DNA of 64,000 nucleotides from Sedimentitalea todarodis (GCF_032595355.1 NZ_JASMWN010000005.1:1-64000), one strand, 5' to 3'. Counted from the first letter of the stretch, positions 1 through 8,199 are shown. Program-made: numbers and translations. Notes: generated by a model from the letters alone, not told the origin.

Positions 1-420
1 ACATCTGTGTGCCTTCGCCGGTGATCGCATCGCCGCTGGCAACCGGAGCGGAGCCGGACGAGAACATCTGTGTGCCTTCGCCGGTGATCGCATCGCCGCT
101 GGCAACCGGAGCGGAGCCGGACGAGAACATCTGTGTGCCTTCGCCGGTGATCGCATCGCCGCTGGCAACCGGAGCGGAGCCGGAGGAGAACATTTGGACC
201 AAATCACCGGTCAAAGCTGTTGATGATGTGACCGGAGCGGAGCCGGACGAGAACATTTCAACGCCTTCACCCGTGATTGTTGCGCTCGAGGCAACAGGGG
301 CGGAACCGGACGAAAACAGTGCGGTCGCATCACCAGTATAGGTGTCACCCTGGCAAGTGGGCGCCGACCCGGACGAGAACATGGAAGTGCCCTCGCCGTC
401 AAACAGGCTTCCGGCTTCAT
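1..420. repeat. 63-bp in-frame tandem repeats
   Basis: Units start at 1, 64, 127, 190, 253, 316 and 379, each exactly 63 bp. Units 1-63 and 64-126 are identical and 127-189 differs from them at one base (near 185); 190-378 are diverged but keep the period. The array continues past the left edge. The phase is preserved as whole codons of the leftward gene, so this is a coding minisatellite. The gradient from diverged (gene 5' end) to identical copies suggests recent expansion or homogenisation. Confidence 0.95.
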
Positions 421-469
421 CGGTGATGGTAACGTTTTGAATCTCTTTGATTTTACGTTGAGCGTTCAT
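1..469 (-). CDS. Tandem 21-residue repeat protein, N-terminal part only (unknown function)
   Basis: I do not recognise this protein. The reading frame opens with ATG at 469, preceded by GAGG nine bases upstream, and stays open to the window edge (156 codons seen). After a charged, non-secretory N-terminus (MNAQRKIKEIQNVTITDEAG) it consists of 21-residue units of the form FSSGSAPVASGD followed by AITGEGTQM. The first units are diverged (one holds the only Cys seen, in APTCQGD); the last three are essentially identical. No signal peptide or membrane segment is visible. The FSSGSAP core and the TG[ED] turn are kept in every unit, so selection acts on the repeat. A beta-solenoid structural or surface protein, or a multi-core precursor peptide, would both fit; neither is shown. 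The C-terminus and neighbours on that side are outside the window. Confidence 0.75.
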   Translation of the reverse strand, partial: MNAQRKIKEIQNVTITDEAGSLFDGEGTSMFSSGSAPTCQGDTYTGDATALFSSGSAPVASSATITGEGVEMFSSGSAPVTSSTALTGDLVQMFSSGSAPVASGDAITGEGTQMFSSGSAPVASGDAITGEGTQMFSSGSAPVASGDAITGEGTQM

Positions 470-849
470 GGCAGTGATCCTCAGTGTTGGAGTTGATTGC
501 CCCCCGACGCTTGCACTCAATGGTAGATTTTCAAAGAACTTTTTCTTGGATAGGTTGCAAAATTGGCGACTTATCCACATCAAAAAATTCGGCCAGCGTA
601 TTGACGCTGTAGGAAAACACGTTGACGCAGAATGCGTTAAAAAAATGTTATCCACATGCCAAAAATGTGTTCGGATTGGCACGTTACCTAACGTCACCGA
701 AGCCGAATCAGATCGAGTATTTGGTCATTTGACCGCTCAGCGATTCGGAATGACACAAATTGTGTCAGCAATGTCGCGAGCTGGCGACCTTGCCCTGAAC
801 GACCGCATCAGCGATAGATCGACGAGGCGCATCGGGTCGGGGAAACGGA
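470..849. other. A+T-rich intergenic region between divergent genes
   Basis: No credible gene lies in this 380-bp gap. It separates the leftward repeat-protein gene from rightward xth, so it should hold both promoters; I could not place convincing -35/-10 pairs. It is clearly richer in A+T than its surroundings, with A runs near 582 and 638, two perfect DnaA boxes, and a direct repeat TTGACGC at 601-607 and 622-628. Confidence 0.6.
571..656 (+). promoter_or_regulatory. Two consensus DnaA boxes
   Basis: TTATCCACA occurs at 571-579 and again at 648-656, same strand, 77 bp apart start to start. This is the consensus box bound by the initiator and transcription factor DnaA. No dnaA, dnaN, gidB, parAB or hemE lies nearby, so a transcriptional or titration role is more likely than an origin. 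Confidence 0.5.
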
Positions 850-1629
850 ATGAAAATCGCTACATTTAACATCAACGGCATCAAGGCGCGCGCGCAGGCG
901 TTGCCCGCTTGGCTGGATGATGCGCGGCCGGACGTCGTGCTGCTGCAAGAGATCAAGTCGGTAGACGAGAACTTTCCCCGCGAGCTGTTTGAAGACCGCG
1001 GGTACAATGTCGCCGCACATGGTCAAAAATCCTTTAACGGCGTAGCGATTTTGTCGAAATTTCCGCTTGAGGACGTCAGCCGCGGACTGCCGGGCGACGA
1101 TACCGACGATCAGGCCCGATGGATCGAGGCGACAGTCGTGGGTCGCAAGGCCATTCGCATTTGCGGGCTGTACCTGCCCAACGGAAACCCGGCCCCCGGA
1201 CCGAAATACGATTACAAGCTGGCCTGGATGGAACGCCTCCATGCGCGCGCCGCCGAACTCTTGGCACAGGAACAGCCGGCATTGATGGCGGGCGACTACA
1301 ACATCATACCCCAGGCCGAAGATGCAAAGCACCCCGACTCGTGGCGCGAAGATGCCCTGTTCAGGCCAGAAAGCCGCAACGCCTATCAACGCATCGTCAA
1401 TCTGGGCTTTACAGATGCCTTCCGCGCGCGATCACAGGCGCCCGAACAATATTCGTTCTGGGATTACCAGGCGGGTGCCTGGAACAAGAACAACGGCATC
1501 CGGATAGATCATTTCCTGCTGACCCCGCAAGCCGCCGATCTTCTGACGGATTGCCAGATCGACAAGGACATTCGCGGGTATGAAAAACCGTCGGATCACG
1601 TTCCTGTCTGGGTCGATCTGGATGTCTAG
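850..1629 (+). CDS. xth: Exodeoxyribonuclease III
   Basis: 259-residue AP endonuclease / 3'-5' exonuclease of base-excision repair, cytoplasmic, Mg-dependent. The N-terminus MKIATFNINGI places the conserved Asn at residue 7 and the metal-binding Glu at 34 (LLQEIKS). The catalytic Asp/Asn pair is in MAGDYNI near 150 and the terminal His in SDHVPVW near 250. Length matches the E. coli enzyme (268). The start is set by a purine-rich GGGGAAACGGA just upstream. It stands alone, tail to tail with the monooxygenase gene nine bases downstream. Confidence 0.96.
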   Translation: MKIATFNINGIKARAQALPAWLDDARPDVVLLQEIKSVDENFPRELFEDRGYNVAAHGQKSFNGVAILSKFPLEDVSRGLPGDDTDDQARWIEATVVGRKAIRICGLYLPNGNPAPGPKYDYKLAWMERLHARAAELLAQEQPALMAGDYNIIPQAEDAKHPDSWREDALFRPESRNAYQRIVNLGFTDAFRARSQAPEQYSFWDYQAGAWNKNNGIRIDHFLLTPQAADLLTDCQIDKDIRGYEKPSDHVPVWVDLDV

Positions 1630-1638
1630 AAAGCCTGC

Positions 1639-2793
1639 TCAGCGGGTCACGTCGTGGGCATATATCCAGTCATAGCGCCGCGCGATCCGTGGCCCCAGGG
1701 CAATCAGACCGAGTTGCGCCAGTTGGCGCATCGGGCTCTTGTAGTGGAAATTGCGCGCGTTTGCTGACGCGGCGGCGACGACGCGCTGTGCGCGATGTTT
1801 TCGTGTGGCTTCGTATGTCGTCAGGCCCGTGGCCGGGTCGCCCGTCTGCGAGAGGCTTCGCGCCAGGACCCAGGCATCCTCCAATGCCAGACAGGCCCCC
1901 TGCGCCATGAACGGCAATGTCGGATGCGCCGCATCCCCGACAAGCGCCAGCCGCCCGTCCTGCCACCGGCTGGCAACCGGATGCAGGAACAAGGCCCAGA
2001 GGTGCACGGCTTTGACAGCCGCCAATTGCTCGGCAACCTCTCCGCCAAATCCCGAAAACCGACGTTTCAGGTCCTCGGGATCGCCTTGATGCCGCCAGCC
2101 CTCTTCCCGCCAATCCGTTCTCTCTTCCACCGCAACGATGTTTGTCTGGCGGCCACCGCGGAGCGGATAGGTCACGATGTGACGCCCCGGCCCCATGGTC
2201 AGAACGGCCCTCGGGTCAAGATCCGCGTTCTGCCCGCTGATCGTTGCCCGCCATGCAACCTGTCCTGTGAATCGAGGCGCTCCCGGTCCGGCAAGCGTGT
2301 CGCGCAACCGGCTACGGCCGCCGTCAGCCGCAATTACAAGGTTCGCAAGGTGCACTTGCCCATCCACGGTTTCGACGGACGGCTGCCCCCCACGCGCGTC
2401 GTAGGATGCGACCTGCTGTGCGAGGACGAGGTCGACACCGGCGCGCTCCGCTGCACTGTGCAGGAGGTCGATCAGATCGGCCCGATGAAAGTAATATGTC
2501 GGCCCGGCCGTTGGCGGCGGCAGGGTGGTGACCCGACGACCGGTCCGATAGTCCCGAATGATCGTGCCATCGGATCGCACTCCCGGTCCGCCGGAGCCTT
2601 GCGGTACAACGCCGAGTGCGCGCAGCACCACCATGCCGTTGGCGCTGATCTGAAGGCCCGCGCCGATCTCGCTCAGTTCGACGGCCTGCTCCAGCACCCG
2701 GACACGCGCGCCTGTTTGGCGCAACGCCAGGGCCGTCGCCAATCCGCCGATCCCGGCACCGACGACAACAATGTCCAGATCCTTCAGAGCCAT
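1639..2793 (-). CDS. FAD-dependent aromatic-ring monooxygenase (salicylate hydroxylase-like)
   Basis: 384-residue class A flavoprotein hydroxylase using FAD and NAD(P)H. It begins directly with the dinucleotide-binding strand VVVGAGIGGLATALAL, has an intermediate ADGGRSRLRD segment near 150, and the FAD-ribityl motif GDAAHPTLPFMAQG near 290. The fold resembles NahG/UbiH-type enzymes; the substrate cannot be told from sequence. I use ATG at 2793, because the upstream extension begins with TTG and adds nothing to the fold. No catabolic partners lie nearby, so it may act alone on salicylate- or hydroxybenzoate-like compounds. Confidence 0.85.
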   Translation of the reverse strand: MALKDLDIVVVGAGIGGLATALALRQTGARVRVLEQAVELSEIGAGLQISANGMVVLRALGVVPQGSGGPGVRSDGTIIRDYRTGRRVTTLPPPTAGPTYYFHRADLIDLLHSAAERAGVDLVLAQQVASYDARGGQPSVETVDGQVHLANLVIAADGGRSRLRDTLAGPGAPRFTGQVAWRATISGQNADLDPRAVLTMGPGRHIVTYPLRGGRQTNIVAVEERTDWREEGWRHQGDPEDLKRRFSGFGGEVAEQLAAVKAVHLWALFLHPVASRWQDGRLALVGDAAHPTLPFMAQGACLALEDAWVLARSLSQTGDPATGLTTYEATRKHRAQRVVAAASANARNFHYKSPMRQLAQLGLIALGPRIARRYDWIYAHDVTR

Positions 2794-2806
2794 CTTTGAC
2801 TTCACC

Positions 2807-2838
2807 CAAAGAAAACGCCGGAGCAAGAGCCCCGGCGC
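2807..2838 (-). terminator. Rho-independent terminator of dksA
   Basis: Read leftwards, CGCCGGGGC pairs with GCTCCGGCG around a TCTT loop (9 bp with one G-T pair), followed by TTTTCTTT. It lies just past the dksA stop at 2866. Confidence 0.85.
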
Positions 2839-2865
2839 ACATTCATTTGCATACCGATCAGTTGA

Positions 2866-3342
2866 TCAGTCGTCGCGATGTACTTTCTCGCGCCGTTCAT
2901 GCCGTTCCTGCGCCTCAAGGCTCATGGTCGCAATCGGCCGTGCGTCGAGCCGCTTTAGCGAAATTGGTTCTCCGGTCACTTCGCAATACCCGTACTCGCC
3001 CTCTTCGACACGGCGCAAGGCACTGTCGATCTTGGCAACCAACTTGCGCTGTCGGTCACGCGTACGAAGTTCAAGTGCGCGATCGGTCTCTTCACTGGCA
3101 CGATCTGCCACGTCAGGAATATTGCGCGTCCCGTCCTGCAGCCCTTCGATTGTATCCCGGCTCCCCGCCATCAGCTCGTTCTTCCACTCGATCAGCTTTC
3201 GGCGGAAATACTCCAACTGCTTGTCGTTCATAAACGGCTCATCCTCGGCCGGACGATAGTCATCCGGCAGAAAATCGTCCTGCTTCATTTTAGCTCCCTC
3301 GGATTGGCCAACACTGCCTGGCAACATTACTTCCTTAGACAT
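2866..3342 (-). CDS. dksA: RNA polymerase-binding transcription factor DksA (single-cysteine type)
   Basis: 158-residue secondary-channel factor that works with ppGpp on rRNA and stress promoters. It has the family order: acidic N-terminus (FLPDDYRPAEDEPFM), long coiled coil with a tip Asp region (NIPDVADRASEE), and the C-terminal GEYGYCEVTGEPI / RLDARPIAT globule. Three of the four zinc-binding cysteines of E. coli DksA are replaced (Thr, Ser, Ala), leaving one. Such single-cysteine DksA is known from Rhodobacter sphaeroides and folds without zinc. ATG at 3342 follows GAGGAG; a second good start at 3288 follows GAGGGAG and would give 140 residues. Confidence 0.93.
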   Translation of the reverse strand: MSKEVMLPGSVGQSEGAKMKQDDFLPDDYRPAEDEPFMNDKQLEYFRRKLIEWKNELMAGSRDTIEGLQDGTRNIPDVADRASEETDRALELRTRDRQRKLVAKIDSALRRVEEGEYGYCEVTGEPISLKRLDARPIATMSLEAQERHERREKVHRDD

Positions 3343-3472
3343 CTGGCTCCTCACTGACGCTGCATTTAGCTGACGCTATTCAGAATGTCACTACACAATC
3401 CTGCACGGGTCGGGTTAAAAGCACCATCAACCGGTTTCCCACGCGGACCTATTACCAAAGGGTTGTAAAAGC

Positions 3473-4312
3473 ATGAAATTTCAAGGCACAGAAAGTTACG
3501 TAGCGACAAGCGACCTGACCATTGCTGTGAACGCCGCCGTCACGCTGGAGCGGCCATTGCTGGTCAAGGGCGAGCCCGGCACAGGCAAGACCGAACTGGC
3601 GCGGCAGGTTGCAGAGTCGCTCGGGCTGAGCATGATCGAGTGGAACATCAAGTCGACCACCCGTGCGCAGCAGGGCCTGTATGAATACGATGCAGTCAGC
3701 CGTCTGCGCGACAGCCAGCTTGGCGAAGAAAAGGTGCATGATGTCGCCAACTACATCAAGAAAGGCAAGCTCTGGCAGGCTTTTGAGGCGGGCGAAAAGG
3801 TGGTTTTGCTGATCGACGAAATCGACAAGGCGGACATCGAATTCCCCAACGATCTGCTGCAGGAGCTCGACAAGATGGAGTTCTTTGTCTACGAGACCGG
3901 CGAGACAATTCGCGCCCGCCAGCGCCCCATCGTCATCATCACCTCCAACAACGAAAAAGAACTGCCCGACGCCTTTCTGCGCCGCTGTTTCTTTCACTAC
4001 ATTCGATTTCCGGACGAAGCGACCATGCGCAGGATCGTCGAAGTGCATCATCCCGGTATCAAGGAACAATTGCTGACCACGGCGCTGACGCAATTCTATG
4101 AATTGCGCGAACAGCCCGGCCTCAAGAAGAAGCCATCAACGTCCGAGGTTCTGGACTGGCTGAAGCTGCTGTTGGCAGAGGATCTGACCGCCGAAGACCT
4201 CAAACGCGATGGCGCCAATGCTCTGCCCAAGCTGCACGGCGCTTTGCTAAAAAACGAACAGGATGTGCATCTGTTCGAACGGCTGGCCTTTATGGCGCGC
4301 AGTCAGCGGTAA
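3473..4312 (+). CDS. MoxR-family AAA+ ATPase
   Basis: 279-residue ATPase chaperone of the MoxR type, thought to help metal insertion or maturation of protein complexes with a VWA-domain partner. Walker A GEPGTGKT is at 33-40, Walker B VVLLIDEID at 110-118, sensor ITSNNEKELPDAFLRRC near 155-171 with the arginine finger pair. In Rhodobacteraceae this gene is usually followed by a CoxE-like VWA gene; here a 343-bp stretch without a gene follows instead, so the partner is absent or elsewhere. No frameshift is seen inside the ATPase. Confidence 0.9.
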   Translation: MKFQGTESYVATSDLTIAVNAAVTLERPLLVKGEPGTGKTELARQVAESLGLSMIEWNIKSTTRAQQGLYEYDAVSRLRDSQLGEEKVHDVANYIKKGKLWQAFEAGEKVVLLIDEIDKADIEFPNDLLQELDKMEFFVYETGETIRARQRPIVIITSNNEKELPDAFLRRCFFHYIRFPDEATMRRIVEVHHPGIKEQLLTTALTQFYELREQPGLKKKPSTSEVLDWLKLLLAEDLTAEDLKRDGANALPKLHGALLKNEQDVHLFERLAFMARSQR

Positions 4313-4655
4313 ACGTACCGCTGGCCTCGGCCTTGTCTCAATCTCCGGGTCAGCCATGGCCGATCCTGCACCGTGACTGGTTTAGGCCAAGCCGCACATA
4401 CCGTCGCCTCAGGTCGAGGTGGTCATGGGCTTTCTGCTTGTCCATGTCGCTAGATCACCCGTGTGGCAAAGACTTCTACGGAGATCAGTTCAATGGTTGG
4501 CCGCAGGCCATCTAGTGCGTTTCGCGTCTAACTTGGATCATCTAGTGTCACCTAACGCGTTGAAATCTATGATTTCAGGCAGCGTTAGGCGATTCAGGTT
4601 TAACACGGAACGCTTTAGGGCGCGGTTGCCAATGTTTCGCCGGCAGCCAGACACC
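4313..4655. other. Gene-free stretch after the MoxR gene, with inverted and direct repeats
   Basis: No ORF here looks real (a 60-codon frame at 4333 has no family features). The right half carries CATCTAGTG twice (4509-4517, 4539-4547) and an inverted repeat at 4551-4589. The place is where a CoxE/VWA gene would normally sit, so it may be a deletion scar or the insertion point of an intergenic repeat. Confidence 0.5.
4551..4589. repeat. Imperfect inverted repeat
   Basis: Left arm CCTAACGCGTTGAAAT, spacer CTATG, right arm ATTTCAGGCAGCGTTAGG. CCTAACGC and TGAAAT match perfectly in both arms with a short mismatched block between. It lies about 70 bp past the 3' end of the leftward MscS gene, so it could act as its terminator hairpin, but there is no clear U-run. 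Confidence 0.6.
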
Positions 4656-7091
4656 TCAGTAGTCGTCGCCGTTTCCGGCCCCGTCTCCCATGTCGGCTTC
4701 GGTAAGGTCCATGGGTTTTATGGCAGGCGGTCTTGCAGGCTGAGGGGCCACGTCAGGTTCCGGTGTCGGATTGCCTGAAAGTGCTTCGGGGTTGCGCAGC
4801 CAGATGTCGCGTTGTGCGAATGGTATATCGATCCCGTTCTCGACAAACCGGCGCGAGATCTCGTAGTTCATGTCGGACTTGACGGACAATACCCAGTTCA
4901 CATCCCGCAAGATTGCCCGGATCTCGAAATCAAGAGAATCCGCCCCGAACCCCTGGAACACCACACTTGGTGCGGGATGCGCCAGAACCATGGGATGGGC
5001 ATTAGCAATCTCGGACAGGATGGTTTCAACTTTCCTGGGGTCAGTGCCATAGGCGACCCCCACGGGAACGATTACGCGTCCGACCGTGTTGCCGCGGGTA
5101 AAGTTGGTGACCGTGCCGCTTATGAGATCAGAGTTGGGCACGATGACATCGGTGCGGTCAAAGGTCTCGATCCGTGTGGACCGAACAGAGATGTCGCGCA
5201 CATAGCCCATCTGCCCGTTGACATCGATCCAGTCGTCCTTGGAAATCGGCCGTTCGATCAGAAGGATGATCCCGGACACAAAGTTCGAGACGATATTCTG
5301 CAGGCCAAAACCGATACCAACCGAGAGCGCACCGGCCACGTAGCCAAGGGCAGTCAGGTCAATCCCCGCGCTGATGATGGCCAACAGTGCTGTGAAGAAG
5401 ATGCCGATATAGCCGACGCCTGATACGACCGCATTTTGCCCGCCCGCATCCATCCGCGTCTTTGGCAGCAGCGAGTTGCGCAGCCCACCCTGCAGCAACC
5501 GCGTCAGCGTGTATCCGATCGTGAAAACCGCGGCAAACACGATAAAGATCGTCGGCGAAATTCTGATTCCACCGACATCGAAACCGCTCATCAGGGTCGA
5601 CCAGATTTCAGCCAGTTCCGCCGACCGAGCGCCCCAGATCAACGCAAGCACGGGCAATGCGAGGACAGTCAGCACAAACCCGACAACGACGATTAGCAGC
5701 GAATCTCCTGCCGCCTCACCCTTGCCAGAGATCCAGCCGTACAGATTGGTTGCGAACCTATGCAGGATGATAACGGTCGCCATCAAGGCGATTGTCTCGA
5801 CAGCGGGAAACACAATCGCATCGGCCGCGGCAACATAGCCAAAGGCTGCCAGAACCGGCGAGATAATCCCAAGCAGGTACACAACGCGCTGCACCAGGTC
5901 GATCGCACTGGAGAACCCGACCTTGTGGCCTTCTTCTTCTTCAAATTGATCGGGTTCTACGAACTTTGATCGCCGCAAGCGCATCATGCGCAGCAGGACC
6001 AGCCCCGTCACCAGAATGAGGGGAAAGGAAATGACCGCCAGCGTTCCTTCCGACGGATTGTCGATCCGCTCAAACAGACGCACGAGTTCCTCTAGGATAA
6101 GGAACACAGCGAGCAAACCGACGTAGATCCTGTACTGCGTCGCCTTTGTCGCAATCGGGCCTTCCGGGTCGTTGAGGACCGCATAGCTGACGATCTGCCG
6201 CCGGATCCAGTCAAGACTCAGAAACACTGCAGACAGGTACGGAATTTGCTGCACAAGCAACGTTCCGCGAACACCGAGGATACCGGTAAACTGCAAGGCA
6301 AAGGATATGAAGACAACTCCGATCCAGGGGATCAGGATACGTGTCAGTGAAACCACGAATGTCCAGACGCCGCTTCCGGCACCGCCAAGCGACCGCAGGT
6401 AGTTTCCGACCCTGTCTGACCAGCGCTTTCCCTTGACCAGGAGGACCATCCCAAGGACTGTCAGGATGACAATTACGGGCAACCGATCCTGGACCTGCGC
6501 CCTGACCGCTCCAATCCCGAAGTTCTCGACTGTCTCGTGATACAGCCTCAGCAGGGCGAGGCGGGACTCTCTGTAGGCCTCGGGCCACAGGGCCAGGTTC
6601 AATGGTGAAGGGCCGCGCGACAGCAATTCCCGCTTGGTCCGTTCCCAGATCGTCGAATCTATTTCGCTGATCAGCCCGTTGGCGCGGCTGTAGGCTTCTT
6701 CGGAAATGACCTCGGGTACCTTCAGACTGTCGAGCTGATCGTTGAGACGCTGGCGCAGTTGAGCTATGTCCGCCACTTCGCTGGCACCATCCTCGGGTGC
6801 CGGTCCGAGCGCTTCCAGCTGGCTCTGCAGTGTCTCGATCCGGTCGCTGTTCCGGGTGCGGCTAACGTTGAAGGTGTCGCGGAACTCCACGATTTCCGTG
6901 CGCAGCTGTTCCAGCGAGGCGTTGGAGGCACGCTTGGTGTTCAGAACCGTTTCGGCGCGTTGCGCGGTGGCAAGCCATCGATCATGAAACGCGCGTTGCT
7001 CGTCTGTGATCTGTTGCGCACCCGCAAGCGATGCACCCCATAGCAAGACTATGGAAAGACCTGTTAGCAGAAATGCGCGCACCGACTGCAC
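4656..7091 (-). CDS. MscS-family mechanosensitive channel with large N-terminal region (DUF3772/MscK-like)
   Basis: 811-residue inner-membrane channel opened by membrane tension, releasing solutes on hypo-osmotic shock. An N-terminal signal segment (LLTGLSIVLLWGASLAGA) precedes an alpha-helical periplasmic region to about 190, then roughly ten membrane segments. The MscS core follows near 575-690: a glycine/alanine-rich pore helix (GALSVGIGFGLQNIVSNF) and the beta domain (VRDISVRSTRIETFD, VIVPNSDLIS). The C-terminal tail is proline-rich. The GTG start at 7091 is one base past the cysK stop (TGA-G-GTG), implying coupled translation at the end of the trg/cysK operon. Confidence 0.9.
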   Translation of the reverse strand: MQSVRAFLLTGLSIVLLWGASLAGAQQITDEQRAFHDRWLATAQRAETVLNTKRASNASLEQLRTEIVEFRDTFNVSRTRNSDRIETLQSQLEALGPAPEDGASEVADIAQLRQRLNDQLDSLKVPEVISEEAYSRANGLISEIDSTIWERTKRELLSRGPSPLNLALWPEAYRESRLALLRLYHETVENFGIGAVRAQVQDRLPVIVILTVLGMVLLVKGKRWSDRVGNYLRSLGGAGSGVWTFVVSLTRILIPWIGVVFISFALQFTGILGVRGTLLVQQIPYLSAVFLSLDWIRRQIVSYAVLNDPEGPIATKATQYRIYVGLLAVFLILEELVRLFERIDNPSEGTLAVISFPLILVTGLVLLRMMRLRRSKFVEPDQFEEEEGHKVGFSSAIDLVQRVVYLLGIISPVLAAFGYVAAADAIVFPAVETIALMATVIILHRFATNLYGWISGKGEAAGDSLLIVVVGFVLTVLALPVLALIWGARSAELAEIWSTLMSGFDVGGIRISPTIFIVFAAVFTIGYTLTRLLQGGLRNSLLPKTRMDAGGQNAVVSGVGYIGIFFTALLAIISAGIDLTALGYVAGALSVGIGFGLQNIVSNFVSGIILLIERPISKDDWIDVNGQMGYVRDISVRSTRIETFDRTDVIVPNSDLISGTVTNFTRGNTVGRVIVPVGVAYGTDPRKVETILSEIANAHPMVLAHPAPSVVFQGFGADSLDFEIRAILRDVNWVLSVKSDMNYEISRRFVENGIDIPFAQRDIWLRNPEALSGNPTPEPDVAPQPARPPAIKPMDLTEADMGDGAGNGDDY

Positions 7092-7092
7092 C

Positions 7093-8127
7093 TCAGACGT
7101 CCTCGAACACGCCAGGTATCGAGACAGGCCCTTTGGTCATCCATGTCGGCACCGGCAGGTTCTTGTCCTTCAGAAAGTCCGGATTGAACAGTTTTGACTG
7201 ATAGCGCGTGCCATAGTCGCACAGCACCGTCACGATGGTATGCCCCGGCCCCAGGTCGCGCGCCATGCGCACGGCACCAGCGATATTGATCGCGGTGGAG
7301 CCGCCCATCACCAGGCCTTCTTCCCGAAGCAGATCAAACACATAAGGCAGCGCCTCTTCATCCGGTACCTGGTATGCGAAATCCGGTTTGAACCCTTTCA
7401 GGTTCTCGGTGATCCGCACCTGTCCGATGCCTTCGGCGATGCTGCCCCCTTCGGTCACAAGCTCTCCGGTGGTGTAGTAGCTGTAGAGAGCCGCGCCCAT
7501 CGGATCGGCCAGGGCGATCTTGACGCCCTTTGGTTGCAACGCTTCTGCGACGCCCGCGAGCGTCCCGCCGGAACCGACCGCACTTACAAATCCGTCGACC
7601 TTGCCCTCGGTCTGCGCCCAAATCTCCGGACCGGTGGTTTCCACATGGGCCTGCCGATTGGCCACGTTGTCGAACTGGTTTGCCCAGACCGCTCCATGTG
7701 GCTCGGTCTTGGCCAGTTCATTTGCCAGCCGTTCGGAGTAGCGCACAAAGTTGTTGGGGTTCCGATAGGGTGCTGCCGGAACCTGCACCAGTTCCGCCCC
7801 TGCCAGGCGCAGCATGTCCTTTTTCTCTTCGCTTTGTGTTTCGGGGATCACGATGACGGTCTTGAATCCCATCGACGCACCGACAAGTGCCAGCCCGATG
7901 CCAGTGTTTCCGGCCGTACCCTCAACGATGGTTCCGCCGGGCTGCAATTCGTTCCTGGCGATGGCGTCGCGGATGATGAACAGCGCCGCACGGTCCTTGA
8001 CCGATTGGCCGGGGTTCATGAACTCGGCTTTGCCCAGAATTTCGCAGCCGGTTTCCTCGCTGACGCGGCGCAACCGGATCAACGGTGTATTTCCTACGGC
8101 CTCGGCCAGATCACGTGCGATATGCAT
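7093..8127 (-). CDS. cysK: Cysteine synthase (O-acetylserine sulfhydrylase), trgAB-linked
   Basis: 344-residue PLP enzyme making cysteine from O-acetylserine and sulfide. The PLP lysine is K44 in NPGQSVKDRAA; the phosphate/substrate loop EGTAGNTG (69-76) has Gly-Thr-Ala where classic CysK has Pro-Thr-Ser. A GSGGT loop near 180 holds the cofactor phosphate. In Rhodobacter sphaeroides cysK lies with trgA and trgB and contributes to tellurite resistance; the same order is seen here (trgA, trgB, cysK). The substrate-supplying cysE is at 61066-61875. Confidence 0.93.
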   Translation of the reverse strand: MHIARDLAEAVGNTPLIRLRRVSEETGCEILGKAEFMNPGQSVKDRAALFIIRDAIARNELQPGGTIVEGTAGNTGIGLALVGASMGFKTVIVIPETQSEEKKDMLRLAGAELVQVPAAPYRNPNNFVRYSERLANELAKTEPHGAVWANQFDNVANRQAHVETTGPEIWAQTEGKVDGFVSAVGSGGTLAGVAEALQPKGVKIALADPMGAALYSYYTTGELVTEGGSIAEGIGQVRITENLKGFKPDFAYQVPDEEALPYVFDLLREEGLVMGGSTAINIAGAVRMARDLGPGHTIVTVLCDYGTRYQSKLFNPDFLKDKNLPVPTWMTKGPVSIPGVFEDV

Positions 8128-8199
8128 GATGTCCCCAACAGTTACTCCAGCCCCATGTATCGTTGGCGCTGTCCGACCTCAAGCGTTGACACGTCGTAA

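Noticed and set aside
9..341. Rightward frame of 110 codons through the 63-bp repeats
   Set aside because: It is antisense to the leftward repeat gene, which has a ribosome site and a sensible start; the rightward frame has neither.
1..420. CRISPR array
   Set aside because: Units abut with no spacers and keep a reading frame, so this is a coding minisatellite.
571..656. Chromosome origin
   Set aside because: Only two DnaA boxes, no usual origin neighbour genes and no unwinding-element repeats.
468..869. Rightward 133-codon frame before xth
   Set aside because: It spans the A+T-rich intergenic region with the DnaA boxes, overlaps the xth start and shows no family features.
4333..4515. 60-codon frame after the MoxR gene
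   Set aside because: No ribosome site, no family features and unusual amino-acid composition.
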